From positions 6,201,693 through 6,265,692 of the forward strand of contig OX638377.1 of assembly GCA_951813615.1 (NCBI GenBank): a stretch of 64,000 bases of DNA, written 5' to 3'. Position numbers and translations under genes: made by a program. The stretch's first letter is position 1; each line of letters starts with the position of its first letter. This DNA comes from an uncultured Latescibacterota bacterium (lineage in GTDB: Bacteria; Latescibacterota; UBA2968; UBA8231). Below, in pieces: positions 1 through 8,272 of this stretch. The notes below the pieces were generated by a model. The model ran no database searches, was not told the DNA's origin, and saw nothing but the letters and a program-made list of their open reading frames with translations.

Positions 1-1
1 G

Positions 2-415
2 CTGGTGATCAAAGGCGAGGAGGGGAGCAGCCACTACGGGTTGCGATTGGGCAAGCCCTCGGACGCTCGGCGCAAGGCCATCAATTACACGCAGGGATTC
101 CGCCGCGTCGGTGGTGCATTGACGACGGTTGCGTGCGACGTGGACCCGGAGGAATACGGTTTTTGCTACGAGCAAAGCCCGCGTCCTGCGGAGGTGAGTG
201 CGAGGGCCTTTGCCGAGCTGGGGCTGGCCGCACTCAAGGGCGAGCAGGGGCCTGTTTACGATCGCATAGTACTCAACGCTGGCCTGACCGACTACTATCT
301 GGGTTTAAGTGCGAGTGCTGAAGAGGGGTTGGCCGAGGCGAAGGAGGCGATGGATAGCGGCCGGGCGCTGGCGCATCTGGAGCGCTATATCAGCCGGTCG
401 CAGGCGGCCAGATAA
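2..415 (+). CDS. TrpD-family phosphoribosyltransferase, C-terminal part (5' truncated)
   Basis: Only the 3' end is present: the frame is open from the window edge, so the true start lies outside. The visible ~137 residues match the C-terminal part of the glycosyl transferase family 3 fold of anthranilate phosphoribosyltransferase, with a GGALTT motif, 'LNAGLTDYY' and the final 'AMDSGRALAHLERY' helix. TrpD joins phosphoribosyl from PRPP to anthranilate in tryptophan synthesis in the cytoplasm. The last codons (SRSQAAR) overlap, on the opposite strand, a duplicated NUDIX gene tail, so the extreme C-terminus may not be native. The catalytic N-terminal motifs are not in view, and a TrpD-like paralogue with another role cannot be excluded. 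Confidence 0.75.
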   Translation: MVIKGEEGSSHYGLRLGKPSDARRKAINYTQGFRRVGGALTTVACDVDPEEYGFCYEQSPRPAEVSARAFAELGLAALKGEQGPVYDRIVLNAGLTDYYLGLSASAEEGLAEAKEAMDSGRALAHLERYISRSQAAR

Positions 416-453
416 TCGCGTCGATCTGCCCGGTATCCAGATCAGGCGTGGAT
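390..453 (-). pseudogene. Orphan copy of a NUDIX gene 3' end
   Basis: Read on the minus strand, this stretch encodes DLDTGQIDAIIWPPATG and a stop. It matches the last residues of the NUDIX gene at 2904-3563 (YLDTGQIDATIWPPATD). At base level 390-442 aligns with 2904-2956 with three substitutions, and the match runs about 10 bases further with one gap. Upstream of the tail no NUDIX body is present: the open frame continues about 18 codons with unrelated residues and then meets a stop. It is a fragment, not a gene. With the intact tail at 2904 it forms a direct repeat around the FG-GAP gene. Confidence 0.75.
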
Positions 454-547
454 TGCGCCAGCCGAGCAACCCACGCCTGAACACAGATCCTATTACCGCG
501 CGGTTATCTATGGAATACCAAGAGCCGTTTGATGGCTATAATCTAGG

Positions 548-2665
548 TCAAGGTAGCTTCGTCGTCTTCTTAGCTTCTATCTGTCCGTTCACCTCGACCC
601 GATAGATATACACTCCGGCGGCCACCCCCTTGCCCGCCTCGTCGCGGCCATCCCAAGTAAAACGATGCGTACCCGACCGCAACGGCCCCTGCCACAACTG
701 CCGCACCTGTCGCCCTAACACATCGTATACCGTCAGCGACACCCGCGCCACGTCCATCTCCAAATCAAGGGGAATCACTACAGCCGGATTGAACGGATTG
801 GGATAGCTGTCGCCGAGCCGATACTGTGCTGGTTGAACTGTCGTCGACGTCATCACCGCGGTCGCTGGCGCTCCCACCGAACTCTTCAATACTTGCACGC
901 CGCCCAAGACGCTATTTAACACCACCAAATCCACATCGCCGTCGCCATCCACATCCCCCGGCAGCACCTGTACCCCCTCGCCGACCAAACGATGCTGCTC
1001 TACCTCCTTAGCAGGATTCGCACCCCCACCCCATTCGACAAACACTCCAAAGCCCGAGGCGCGGTCCCCGCCGACAAATGCCCAATCCTCTACTCCGTCG
1101 GCGTTCAGGTCGCGCACTACCACTGGTGAGCGCATAAACAGCCCATCATACAGCACCTTCTCATCTACACCACCCCCTAATCGGCTGTTCCGGACGGCAA
1201 GGCCCTTGGGCCCTTCCCACGTGTTGCGTTCGAGCGGCGTAAGCAGGTCCACCTGCCCATCGCCATCAAAATCACCCACTTGTAGAAAAAAAGAAAGAAT
1301 ACCCGCCATATCGGCTGCGGATTCAAAGACGACCTCGCCCGCCTCCGGCGCGTCGCCCAAGCGCGCTACTAGCCACCTGCCCACTCGGCCTCTCGGTGAC
1401 CACAGCACATCCAACTGCCCATCGCCGGTAAAGTCGCCCATCCGCGAGGGAAAATAGTTTTCGGTGACCGCCAACTGGGTGGTCGTCCACACCCCCTGCT
1501 CGACTTCCCAGACCTCTAACGCCCTTTCTTCCTCCACCGTAAAGTCGGTTGTAAACAGTTCGACCCGGCCGTCGCCATCCCAATCCACCATATCCACCAG
1601 CCAGCGATCATTAATCTGAGTGAGCACCTCCATTTGAAGCTCCGGCCCAATAGACCAGACCGTTATTTCCCAATCTTTTCTTGTCGCGATCTCGTCTTGG
1701 CCATCGCCGGTCAAATCGCCGATGTGCAGATAATCAATCCCTTCTCCGATCCTCTTCTCAATGTGCACCGTTTCAAAGGTCCCCCTCCCATTATTGAGGG
1801 CCATGACCCAGATGTTTACGAAAGGGGGTGAGAGGTAATTCTCCCAAGTGGAGAACAAATCGAGATCGCCATCCCCATCTAAGTCCGTCAAGGCGGCAGC
1901 GCTACTTCCTTTTAAGAAGGCGTCTAACTCCGATATAAGAGGCGAGAAGACCGGGGGGGCGAAAAGTCCGGCCCCCTCAAAGCGGAAATACTCTACCGAC
2001 GGCGGGGCTAATTCCCCCGCTAACAGCTCTTCCTCGCCGGTCAACTCGATCCAGTCGATCTCAAACCACCCGACTAGCTCGTCTACCGGCCGGGACACCC
2101 CCATCTCGCCCCACTCCAAGTGAAAATTCAGCCGAATATCTTGTAAAAGCCCCTCCCAGACCTCCCTGTCGTCCGGTGCGATCTCCCCGTCCGATTCGGG
2201 CAGTGTGAACTCCACTTCCTGCCATTCGGTGGTATAGCCGAAACCGCTTTGTCCAATAAGAAAAAACCGGCCTCTACCTCGTCTCTCTGGATCGAGCCCT
2301 GGAGACGTGCGGTTGTGCTCATTGGTCCAAGCCAGCGAAAAGGAACCGACCGTAGGACCATAATGAATAGTGCGGACCCGGGCCCGGACCCGGTCGAACA
2401 GGCCCGAATCATAGTCTATGGTCGGCGAAATTACTTCGACACTCGGGCTAGGAAGCGCATCTCCGGCCATCGAGGGCGAGACATCAATCGTCCACACGCC
2501 ATTTTCGACTACCCCCGGAAACAGGTCAAATTCAAACGTGCCGCCCCATCCATTGCCTGTTTTGGCGGCCCATCCTTGGGTCGTCCCGTCGTCGAAATCC
2601 CACGTCATCGCCTCGGCGTGGCTGCTAAACAGCGCAATATTTAGAAAAAGCACGAGATGTAACAT
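548..2665 (-). CDS. Secreted FG-GAP/VCBS beta-propeller protein with C-terminal sorting-type domain
   Basis: This 705-residue exported protein has an N-terminal signal peptide (hydrophobic MLHLVLFLNIALFSS, cleavage near AEA-M). Residues ~30-215 look like a carbohydrate-binding or beta-sandwich region. At least seven FG-GAP/VCBS calcium-binding repeats follow, for example 'DLDGDGDLDLF', 'DLTGDGQDEIA', 'DFTGDGQLDVLW' and 'DVDGDGDVDLVVL'; such repeats fold as a beta-propeller. The end carries 'YPNPFNPAVVIPL' and a FlgD-Ig-like domain, as seen on secreted proteins of FCB bacteria that use C-terminal sorting domains. The ATG at 2665 is set by a strong ribosome site (AAAGGAGGA, 2674-2682). It is less GC-rich than its neighbours and is flanked by copies of the neighbouring NUDIX tail, suggesting acquisition. 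The ligand is unknown. Confidence 0.85.
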   Translation of the reverse strand: MLHLVLFLNIALFSSHAEAMTWDFDDGTTQGWAAKTGNGWGGTFEFDLFPGVVENGVWTIDVSPSMAGDALPSPSVEVISPTIDYDSGLFDRVRARVRTIHYGPTVGSFSLAWTNEHNRTSPGLDPERRGRGRFFLIGQSGFGYTTEWQEVEFTLPESDGEIAPDDREVWEGLLQDIRLNFHLEWGEMGVSRPVDELVGWFEIDWIELTGEEELLAGELAPPSVEYFRFEGAGLFAPPVFSPLISELDAFLKGSSAAALTDLDGDGDLDLFSTWENYLSPPFVNIWVMALNNGRGTFETVHIEKRIGEGIDYLHIGDLTGDGQDEIATRKDWEITVWSIGPELQMEVLTQINDRWLVDMVDWDGDGRVELFTTDFTVEEERALEVWEVEQGVWTTTQLAVTENYFPSRMGDFTGDGQLDVLWSPRGRVGRWLVARLGDAPEAGEVVFESAADMAGILSFFLQVGDFDGDGQVDLLTPLERNTWEGPKGLAVRNSRLGGGVDEKVLYDGLFMRSPVVVRDLNADGVEDWAFVGGDRASGFGVFVEWGGGANPAKEVEQHRLVGEGVQVLPGDVDGDGDVDLVVLNSVLGGVQVLKSSVGAPATAVMTSTTVQPAQYRLGDSYPNPFNPAVVIPLDLEMDVARVSLTVYDVLGRQVRQLWQGPLRSGTHRFTWDGRDEAGKGVAAGVYIYRVEVNGQIEAKKTTKLP

Positions 2666-2742
2666 GGCCGATATCCTCCTTTACAAGCTAGTCGGGGTCC
2701 CGGCATCCTGTACACGCCGAGACCCCTGCTAGCTATTTTCAA

Positions 2743-2759
2743 TGTATACACTGTATACA
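2743..2759. promoter_or_regulatory. Tandem palindromes TGTATACA, operator-like
   Basis: Two perfect 8-bp palindromes, TGTATACA at 2743-2750 and 2752-2759, sit one base apart, bracketed by GCTAG/CTAGC. They lie 78 bp upstream of the FG-GAP gene start in an AT-rich intergenic stretch (2666-2903) that otherwise holds no gene. On the minus strand they fall where the -35/-10 spacer would be if TTGAGC (2764-2769) serves as the -35. The arrangement resembles an operator for a dimeric repressor, but no regulator gene is nearby. Confidence 0.4.
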
Positions 2760-2903
2760 CTAGCTCAACAAGATATGAGGTATATATAAGAAAATTTTAC
2801 CCCAGCGTACTATACGATTTTCCGTATTAGTCGCCGCACATATAGCCCCTGATCTTCGTATAGGTTCTCAATGGCTAGGGGGCGTCCTGCATCCGGCCTT
2901 TCT

Positions 2904-3563
2904 TCAGTCGGTCGCAGGCGGCCAGATAGTCGCGTCGATCTGCCCGGTATCCAAATAGGCGCGGATGGTGCCGACGGAGCGGCGGATGGCGTCTATGATC
3001 GGCTCGGAATAAGCGGCGAAGGCTGCGGGCGTAATTTCCCGTGGCCTTGTTTTGTTTGGTGTCTCTTTGTAGCGGGCTTGGCCTTGGATTGACGCGACTC
3101 GTCCGCAGACCAAGGAGTCGAAATCGTCGAGGGTGACTTCGACGAAGGCCCCTACCTCTTCGTTGAATACGGTTTCCCCCAGTGCGATAGGCCGCGTGCA
3201 GAGGTAGAAAAACTGCATGGCGGAGCGCCCGGTGTCTTGGAGGGGTTGCTGTCCGAGGAAAACCAATTCAGCAAGTGTGAGTGCGATGCCGACTTCCTCG
3301 GCGAATTCGCGGAGCGCCGCTGCGGTGGGCGTTTCTCCGGCCCGGATGTGGCCGCCGGCTGGCGCGTCGAGGCTGCCGAGATAGGGGTCGCCGGGGCGCG
3401 AGCGGGTCTGCAATAGGGTGCGGGCAACGCCGGAGGATGTGCGCCAAGCCGCCCAGACAAAGACCAAGCCGACGCGGTCGCCATCGCGGTAGGCAGCCGT
3501 GCGACTTTTGCTGTCTATGGGACGACCTTGGCCATCAAAAAGCGCGATGAGTTCGTCGGGCAT
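2904..3563 (-). CDS. NUDIX hydrolase
   Basis: This 219-residue protein has a complete Nudix box, G-HIRAG-E...REFAEEVGI, at about residues 72-94. The family cleaves nucleoside diphosphates linked to another group X, using Mg2+ bound by the REUXEE glutamates. An upstream in-frame start (3629) is possible, but it would run 58 bases into the preceding rhomboid gene. MPDELIALFDGQG at 3563 is preferred and lies 8 bp after the rhomboid stop, so the two are probably one transcript. 'MPDELIALFDGQGRPI' resembles the start of isopentenyl-diphosphate isomerase-like NUDIX proteins, and the substrate is open. Its last ~20 codons are duplicated at 390-453. Confidence 0.85.
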   Translation of the reverse strand: MPDELIALFDGQGRPIDSKSRTAAYRDGDRVGLVFVWAAWRTSSGVARTLLQTRSRPGDPYLGSLDAPAGGHIRAGETPTAAALREFAEEVGIALTLAELVFLGQQPLQDTGRSAMQFFYLCTRPIALGETVFNEEVGAFVEVTLDDFDSLVCGRVASIQGQARYKETPNKTRPREITPAAFAAYSEPIIDAIRRSVGTIRAYLDTGQIDATIWPPATD

Positions 3564-3571
3564 GAAGCGGG

Positions 3572-4372
3572 CTAGAGAAACACGGCGATAAACTGCAAGG
3601 CGAACGCGCCGACCGTGGCCAGCAGGCATAAGCCACCGAGCAAATAAGCCCCCAAACCCTCGCGCTCCGAACTGCGGCTGAAAACATACGCCGCTGCATA
3701 ACCGCCGATGAAGCCGCCGCCGTGCGCCCAGTTATCGACGCCGGGCATGATAAAGCCCATGACGAAAAGCAAGACCGCCCACTGGAGAAATTGCCGGGTA
3801 AAGAGCTGAGAACCGGCGCGCCGACCGTAGGCGATGGCTGCGGCCAAGAGGCCGAAAATGGAGCCGGAGGCCCCCAGCGTGAGTTCGTGGCCCGCTAGGG
3901 TTGAGGCTATAAAGCCGGTGATGCCGGCGATCGTAAAGATTGCAAAGAGGCGAAAGGGGCCGAAGAGTTCTTCTACAACCGGACCAAGTTGGCGCACCCA
4001 CATCATGTTGAAGAAGATGTGCAGCAGGCCGCCGTGCAGGTAGATGGCGGTGATCGGCGTCCACCAGAATTTGTAGGCGAAAATGGGTACGGTGCCGGTG
4101 ACGCCGAGTTTGAAGCTGGCTTGGATGCTGGGCGCGAGGATCTGCATCAGGCCCTGCGTCTGGAAAATCGCCGATGGATCTAGGGCCAAAGCGAGCAGGT
4201 AGAGCGCGCCGCAGAACACGGTGATTAAGTGCGGGAAATTTAGCTGTAGGCCGAGCTTGCGGATGGTGGCCGTCGCGCCCCACAGCCCGGGTTTGCGCTG
4301 GCCGCAATGGGGGCAGGTTTCGGCTTCGGCACTGACGATTTTGTGGCAGCGAGGACAGAGGATAGCGGCCAT
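3572..4372 (-). CDS. Rhomboid family intramembrane serine protease with N-terminal zinc ribbon
   Basis: The 266-residue protein starts with a short zinc ribbon (CPRC...CPHC, residues ~6-26), followed by six or seven hydrophobic segments. The rhomboid signatures are present: a HGGLLHIFFNMMW segment (H and N of the oxyanion region), the serine motif LGASGSIFG, and a later GVDNWAHGGG with the catalytic histidine. Rhomboids cleave transmembrane segments of substrate proteins inside the membrane. The ATG at 4372 starts exactly at the zinc ribbon; longer frames would overlap the upstream oxidoreductase gene. It sits 4 bp after that gene and 8 bp before the NUDIX gene. The zinc ribbon may bind a substrate or cofactor; this is inference. 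Confidence 0.9.
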   Translation of the reverse strand: MAAILCPRCHKIVSAEAETCPHCGQRKPGLWGATATIRKLGLQLNFPHLITVFCGALYLLALALDPSAIFQTQGLMQILAPSIQASFKLGVTGTVPIFAYKFWWTPITAIYLHGGLLHIFFNMMWVRQLGPVVEELFGPFRLFAIFTIAGITGFIASTLAGHELTLGASGSIFGLLAAAIAYGRRAGSQLFTRQFLQWAVLLFVMGFIMPGVDNWAHGGGFIGGYAAAYVFSRSSEREGLGAYLLGGLCLLATVGAFALQFIAVFL

Positions 4373-4376
4373 CGTT

Positions 4377-5648
4377 CTATAGCCCCAGATGCTCGTTGAT
4401 CTCGGCTTGGTAGGCGTTGATCTGGTCGTCGCAGACCGCATCGACCGAAAGTGCGCGGCCGGCAACTTGCGACTCCATCAGGCTGTAGGACAGGCCCACG
4501 GAGCGCGCACCTTGCTGGGCATCGACTTCGGGCTGTTGCCCCTGTTGGATACAGGTGCCAAGCTCGTGGTATTCGACGGCGATTAGCTTGCGGTCGGTTT
4601 CGGGAAAGGGACAGTGGTACTCGAAAAGCCGGTCGCCGCCAAAGAGCGCGGCCGTGACTTCGTCGAGGCAGTGATCGGGCACGAGGTCGAGCAGCGCTTG
4701 GTCGTCGATGGGGTCTGCGCCGCCGAGGTGGAGTGTGAGGCGGTCGCCCGAGCGGTCGCCGGGCAGGTCCAGCGAGCCGAGGCTGCCGTGGATGGAGCGC
4801 TGCCGCTGGTTTTGGCCGTGGGCCGCGTGGTCTTCGATGTACTGGGCGACCGCACCGCTTTTGAAGAGGATGGTAGCGTAGGCCGCGTCGTCCGCGGTGG
4901 CCTCAAACTCCGCGGGCATGTCTTTTTGCCAGCGTTCATAGACGCCCCCCGGCGAGCCGCTGCTGGCGTCTGCGCGGCCGGCTACGGGGTTTTTGCGGAT
5001 CGGCTCGTGCAGGCGCGTTTGCGCGTAGGCCGTGTCGGCCTCGCCGAGGAAGTACTCCATGATGTCGGCAAAGTGAACGCCCACGTCGAGGAGGACACCA
5101 CTGGCGTTTTTCTGGTGCCGCCACACTGAAATGAGCATGCCGTCGCCGCCGCCTATGGCAATTTGCTGCATCAGGCGCGGACGCCCAATGATGCCGGCGT
5201 CGAGCAGGGCTTTGGCGAGGCGGTTTACTGGGTCGCGGCGATAGTTTTCGGCCACGGAGAGGACGCAGCCGGTCTCTTGGGCCTTGGTGATCATCTGCTT
5301 GCAGGCGCGGGCCGTAAGCCCCATGGGTTTTTCGCACATGGCGTGCCAGCCGCGTTCCATGGCCTCGATGGCCACGGTGTGGTGATGGGCCGGTAGGGTG
5401 GTGATATCGATGGCTTGGACCGGGGCGACGGAAGCTAGTTCGGCGAGGTCTTTGACGGGTTGGGGTCGCGTGCCCAGCCGCTCCTCGGCTTGGTCGGCGA
5501 GCGAGTTGGCGTTGTCGAGGTTGGGATCGCAGGCACCCACCAGTTCAAAGGGCGACAGACCAGCGCTTTGCAGTTCGGCGAGGCCGTAGAGGTGACGGTG
5601 GCCCATGCCGCCGCAACCGACGATGGCGAGGGGCAGTTTTTCGGACAT
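4377..5648 (-). CDS. Gfo/Idh/MocA family oxidoreductase
   Basis: This 423-residue NAD(P)-dependent oxidoreductase has an N-terminal Rossmann fold (AIVGCGGMGHRH, residues ~7-18), the catalytic-site motif CEKPMG (residues ~95-100) and a C-terminal alpha/beta substrate domain. Such enzymes oxidise or reduce sugar and inositol hydroxyls; the substrate cannot be read from sequence. Two ATGs are close together (5654 and 5648). The ribosome site GAAAGGA abuts the first and is correctly spaced for the second, so 5648 (MSEKLP) is chosen. The open frame continues far upstream without a stop, but that part is proline/arginine-rich antisense sequence over the Uma2 gene. It leads a minus-strand set with the rhomboid and NUDIX genes. 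Confidence 0.9.
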   Translation of the reverse strand: MSEKLPLAIVGCGGMGHRHLYGLAELQSAGLSPFELVGACDPNLDNANSLADQAEERLGTRPQPVKDLAELASVAPVQAIDITTLPAHHHTVAIEAMERGWHAMCEKPMGLTARACKQMITKAQETGCVLSVAENYRRDPVNRLAKALLDAGIIGRPRLMQQIAIGGGDGMLISVWRHQKNASGVLLDVGVHFADIMEYFLGEADTAYAQTRLHEPIRKNPVAGRADASSGSPGGVYERWQKDMPAEFEATADDAAYATILFKSGAVAQYIEDHAAHGQNQRQRSIHGSLGSLDLPGDRSGDRLTLHLGGADPIDDQALLDLVPDHCLDEVTAALFGGDRLFEYHCPFPETDRKLIAVEYHELGTCIQQGQQPEVDAQQGARSVGLSYSLMESQVAGRALSVDAVCDDQINAYQAEINEHLGL

Positions 5649-5711
5649 ACTCATCCTTTCTATATGGAATGTTTCAATATAAGGTGCTAGGGCGATGCTC
5701 TCCACTTGAGG

Positions 5712-5740
5712 TTGTCGCGGTAAAAGGTGGCAGGTATATT
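5712..5740 (+). promoter_or_regulatory. Sigma70-type promoter for the Uma2 gene
   Basis: TTGTCG (5712-5717) and TATATT (5735-5740) are separated by 17 bases and lie about 50 bases before the Uma2 start. The spacing is ideal and each hexamer matches consensus at 4-5 of 6 positions. It lies in the divergent intergenic region between the Gfo/Idh gene and the Uma2 gene. Confidence 0.4.
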
Positions 5741-5788
5741 CCGTATAGTATTTCGCATCTGAAGCCGAAGGGGCGAGGAAGATAGCCC

Positions 5789-6340
5789 ATGACAATTGTC
5801 GAACATATTGCCACGGCGGTGGACTTGGAACGGCTGCCGGACGACGGGTTTCGCTACGAACTGGTGCGCGGGGAGGTGCGCAAGATGACGCCTGCGGGAA
5901 ATGAACACGGAAAGATTGCGATGAGCGTTGCTTGGCGCTTGGCTCAACACGTGGAGGCCCATGGTTTGGGAGCAGTCTATGCGGCGGAAACGGGGTTCCG
6001 GCTGGCGTCGGACCCGGACACGGTGCGGGCACCGGATGCGGCTTTCGTGTGCCAAGCGCGGCTGGATGCGGTCGGCGCAGTGGCGGGCTATTGGCCGGGA
6101 GCGCCCGATTTGGTGGTGGAGGTGGTCTCGCCGGGGGACCGCTATGGGGAGGTCGCGGAAAAGGTAGCCGATTGGCTGGCAGCAGGGACGCAGATGGTGG
6201 TCGTCGTCGAGCCGCAGCAGCGGACGGTGGCGGTGCATCGCGCTGACGGTGCTGTGGATGTATTGCGAGAAGGCGATGTGTTGGAGGGTGGGGAGGTGGT
6301 GCCGGGATGGGAGATCGCGGTCGCGGCATTATTCGCCTAG
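5789..6340 (+). CDS. Uma2 family (PD-(D/E)XK-like) putative nuclease
   Basis: This 183-residue protein matches the Uma2/DUF820 family: an N-terminal 'YELVRGEVRKMTPAG..H' segment, then 'APDAAFV' and the core 'PDLVVEVVSPGDRYGEVAEKV' carrying the Asp/Glu/Lys residues of the restriction-endonuclease-like fold, and 'QMVVVVEP'. The family is abundant in cyanobacteria and FCB relatives; its role is uncertain, with proposals ranging from nuclease to mobile or toxin-like function. The ATG at 5789 has GAGGAAG upstream. A promoter precedes it and a clear terminator follows, so it is a single-gene transcription unit. Confidence 0.85.
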   Translation: MTIVEHIATAVDLERLPDDGFRYELVRGEVRKMTPAGNEHGKIAMSVAWRLAQHVEAHGLGAVYAAETGFRLASDPDTVRAPDAAFVCQARLDAVGAVAGYWPGAPDLVVEVVSPGDRYGEVAEKVADWLAAGTQMVVVVEPQQRTVAVHRADGAVDVLREGDVLEGGEVVPGWEIAVAALFA

Positions 6341-6362
6341 TGCTGTAAGTAAGAATGCGTAG

Positions 6363-6391
6363 CGGCCTGCTGGAAATCAGCAGGCCGTTTT
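6363..6391 (+). terminator. Rho-independent terminator after the Uma2 gene
   Basis: A perfect 10-bp stem, CGGCCTGCTG (6363-6372) with CAGCAGGCCG (6378-6387), a 5-base loop and a TTTT run end the Uma2 transcript 23 bases after its stop. It also separates it from the nucleotidyltransferase that follows. Confidence 0.85.
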
Positions 6392-6420
6392 GTGCGTACC
6401 GGAAAACGAAAGGAGAGCTA

Positions 6421-7185
6421 GTGCGCCCCATCATCATCGGTGCCGGCCGCGGCAGCCGGCTCAACGTCCTGACCGACGGGCAGCCCAAATGCTATATACG
6501 CGTCGGCGGGCGACGGATCCTCGACTGGATACTCGAGACGCTGGCCGCGGCCGGGTTGGAAACGCCGGTCTTTGTCGGCGGCTATCGCATTGAGCAGATC
6601 CAGGCCGACTATCCGCATCTGATTTATTGCCATAACGCCAACTGGCAGCACAACAATATCTTGGCCTCGCTCTTTTGTGCCGAGGAGTATATGGCCGATG
6701 GTTTTGTCTGTTCCTATTCCGATATTCTCTACCGTCCTGCGGTCGTGCGTCGTGCGCTGGAGCACGAGGGCGATATCGCGCTCTGCGTTGACACGGATTG
6801 GCGGACGCGCTATGTAGATCGCAGCCAGCACCCCGAAGACGATGCTGAAAAGGTCGTGGCCGAGGGCGATCGGGTCGTGGCGATCAACCGCACTATGCCT
6901 GGGTCAGCGGCCAGCGGCGAGTATATTGGCGTGGCGCGGTTCGATGCGGCGGGCGCGCGGTCTTTGCGGGCGCATTATCAACGAGTGAAGGCAAAGTACG
7001 CCGGGCAAACTTGGAAGTACGACATGCCATTCGAAAAGGCTTATCTGATTCATCTCTTCGAGGAAATGCTGGATGCAGGATCGGCCTTGCACATGGTGAC
7101 CACCAATGGCGAATATATGGAAATTGACACGGAAGAGGACGTCGCACTGGCCAATGCGCATTGGTCAGACGAATACGGTGGCTAA
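6421..7185 (+). CDS. Phosphocholine cytidylyltransferase-like nucleotidyltransferase
   Basis: This 254-residue NTP_transferase-fold enzyme opens with 'IIGAGRGSRL' (the nucleotide-binding GxGxRL loop), then 'GQPKCYIRVGG' and 'NILASLFCAEEYM..GFVCSYSDILY', where the Asp binds metal. A later 'EYMEIDTEED' matches the C-terminal metal site. It resembles LicC-type CTP:phosphocholine cytidylyltransferases, which activate small phosphorylated alcohols or sugars with CTP. The start is a GTG at 6421 chosen because AAAGGAG lies just upstream. The stop is one base before the ATG of the MetE-like gene, so the two are translationally coupled. The exact substrate is unknown. Confidence 0.8.
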   Translation: MRPIIIGAGRGSRLNVLTDGQPKCYIRVGGRRILDWILETLAAAGLETPVFVGGYRIEQIQADYPHLIYCHNANWQHNNILASLFCAEEYMADGFVCSYSDILYRPAVVRRALEHEGDIALCVDTDWRTRYVDRSQHPEDDAEKVVAEGDRVVAINRTMPGSAASGEYIGVARFDAAGARSLRAHYQRVKAKYAGQTWKYDMPFEKAYLIHLFEEMLDAGSALHMVTTNGEYMEIDTEEDVALANAHWSDEYGG

Positions 7186-7186
7186 T

Positions 7187-8263
7187 ATGTCAACGCGTCA
7201 ATACTACGGGACGCTCTTTCCGGCGGCGGTGGTCGGCTCGCTGCCGCGACCGGATTTCGTGCGCGAAGCGGTGATGGGGGAGCGGCCAATGGACGCTGAG
7301 CGGCTGGGGCAGGTGATGGACGCGGCGGTGGCCTATGCGGTGGCGTTGCAGGAGGAGGCGGGGTTGGATGTGATCACCGATGGTGAATGGCGGCGCGCCT
7401 CGTATATCGGCGTGATCGCCGAATTGGCGCATGGCTTCAAGGTGGGCCGGAATGCGGACGGCAGGCCGTGGACCATCGTCACGGGCGAGTTAGCGCCGAA
7501 AGACGAAGGGTTTATCGCGCGGGAAGTAGAATTTCTCAAGCAGATTAGCTCGCGCAAAATCAAGGCCACCTTGCCGGCACCGGCGCTATTGGGCGAGCGG
7601 ATGTGGGATGCGGAACAATCGCGCGGGGCCTATCCGACCCGCAGTGAATTCGTCGAGGCTTGTGTGCCGATTCTGCGCCGCGAGTTGGCGCTCTTGGGCG
7701 AGGCCGGTGCCGATATCGTGCAGATCGACGATCCGCATCTGTGCCTGCTCGTCGATGACGAGGTGCGAGCCAGCTATGACGACCCCGAGGCCGAGGCCGA
7801 CTTTGCGGTGGCGATGACCAATGCGGTGGTGGAGGGAGCCACAGGGGTGCGCTTGGCCGTGCATTTGTGCCGCCGCGCGGGTGCCCGGGTCCGCGGCGAG
7901 GCATGTCACACCGGCGACTATGGCCCGATCATCCCCTATCTCAATCGCCTGAAGGTGCACCATCTGACTATGGAATTTACCAGTCCGGGCGCAGGGGATG
8001 CGGAGGTGTTTAAGGCGCTGCGCGAAGATTTGGAGATCGGCTTGGGTTGCGTGGGGGTGCATCCGGGCGAGGTTGACGAGCCGGAGACGATCGTCGGGCG
8101 GGTGGAACAGGCGTTGGAGTACTTGGCACCCGAGCGGGTGGTGCTCAACCCGGACTGCGGATTTGCTCCCGGCTCGGCGGCGAAAGTCGATATCGACGAG
8201 GTTTATAGCAAGCTCAAAAACGAGGTGGTGGCGGCGCGGTACCTGCGGGAAAAATATGGATAG
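7187..8263 (+). CDS. Cobalamin-independent methionine synthase (MetE C-terminal domain)-like protein
   Basis: This 358-residue protein is the size of the catalytic C-terminal half of MetE alone. It has 'VVGSLPRP', 'ITDGEWRR', 'IQIDDPH', a histidine/cysteine pair in 'HLCRRAG' and 'NPDCGFAPG', matching the zinc-binding residues of the family. Full MetE moves a methyl group from methyltetrahydrofolate to homocysteine. Short homologues without the N-terminal half exist and can act on other thiols or methyl donors, so the reaction here is open. The start at 7187 is one base after the stop of the nucleotidyltransferase, indicating coupled expression. Confidence 0.85.
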   Translation: MSTRQYYGTLFPAAVVGSLPRPDFVREAVMGERPMDAERLGQVMDAAVAYAVALQEEAGLDVITDGEWRRASYIGVIAELAHGFKVGRNADGRPWTIVTGELAPKDEGFIAREVEFLKQISSRKIKATLPAPALLGERMWDAEQSRGAYPTRSEFVEACVPILRRELALLGEAGADIVQIDDPHLCLLVDDEVRASYDDPEAEADFAVAMTNAVVEGATGVRLAVHLCRRAGARVRGEACHTGDYGPIIPYLNRLKVHHLTMEFTSPGAGDAEVFKALREDLEIGLGCVGVHPGEVDEPETIVGRVEQALEYLAPERVVLNPDCGFAPGSAAKVDIDEVYSKLKNEVVAARYLREKYG

Positions 8264-8272
8264 GGGTTGTCC

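Noticed and set aside
5649..6488. Long open extension upstream of the Gfo/Idh start, and many other long frames antisense to genes (for example 34498-35163 and 30307-30840)
   Set aside because: They are proline-, arginine- or alanine-rich, lie opposite well supported genes and have no ribosome sites. High G+C makes such open frames common.
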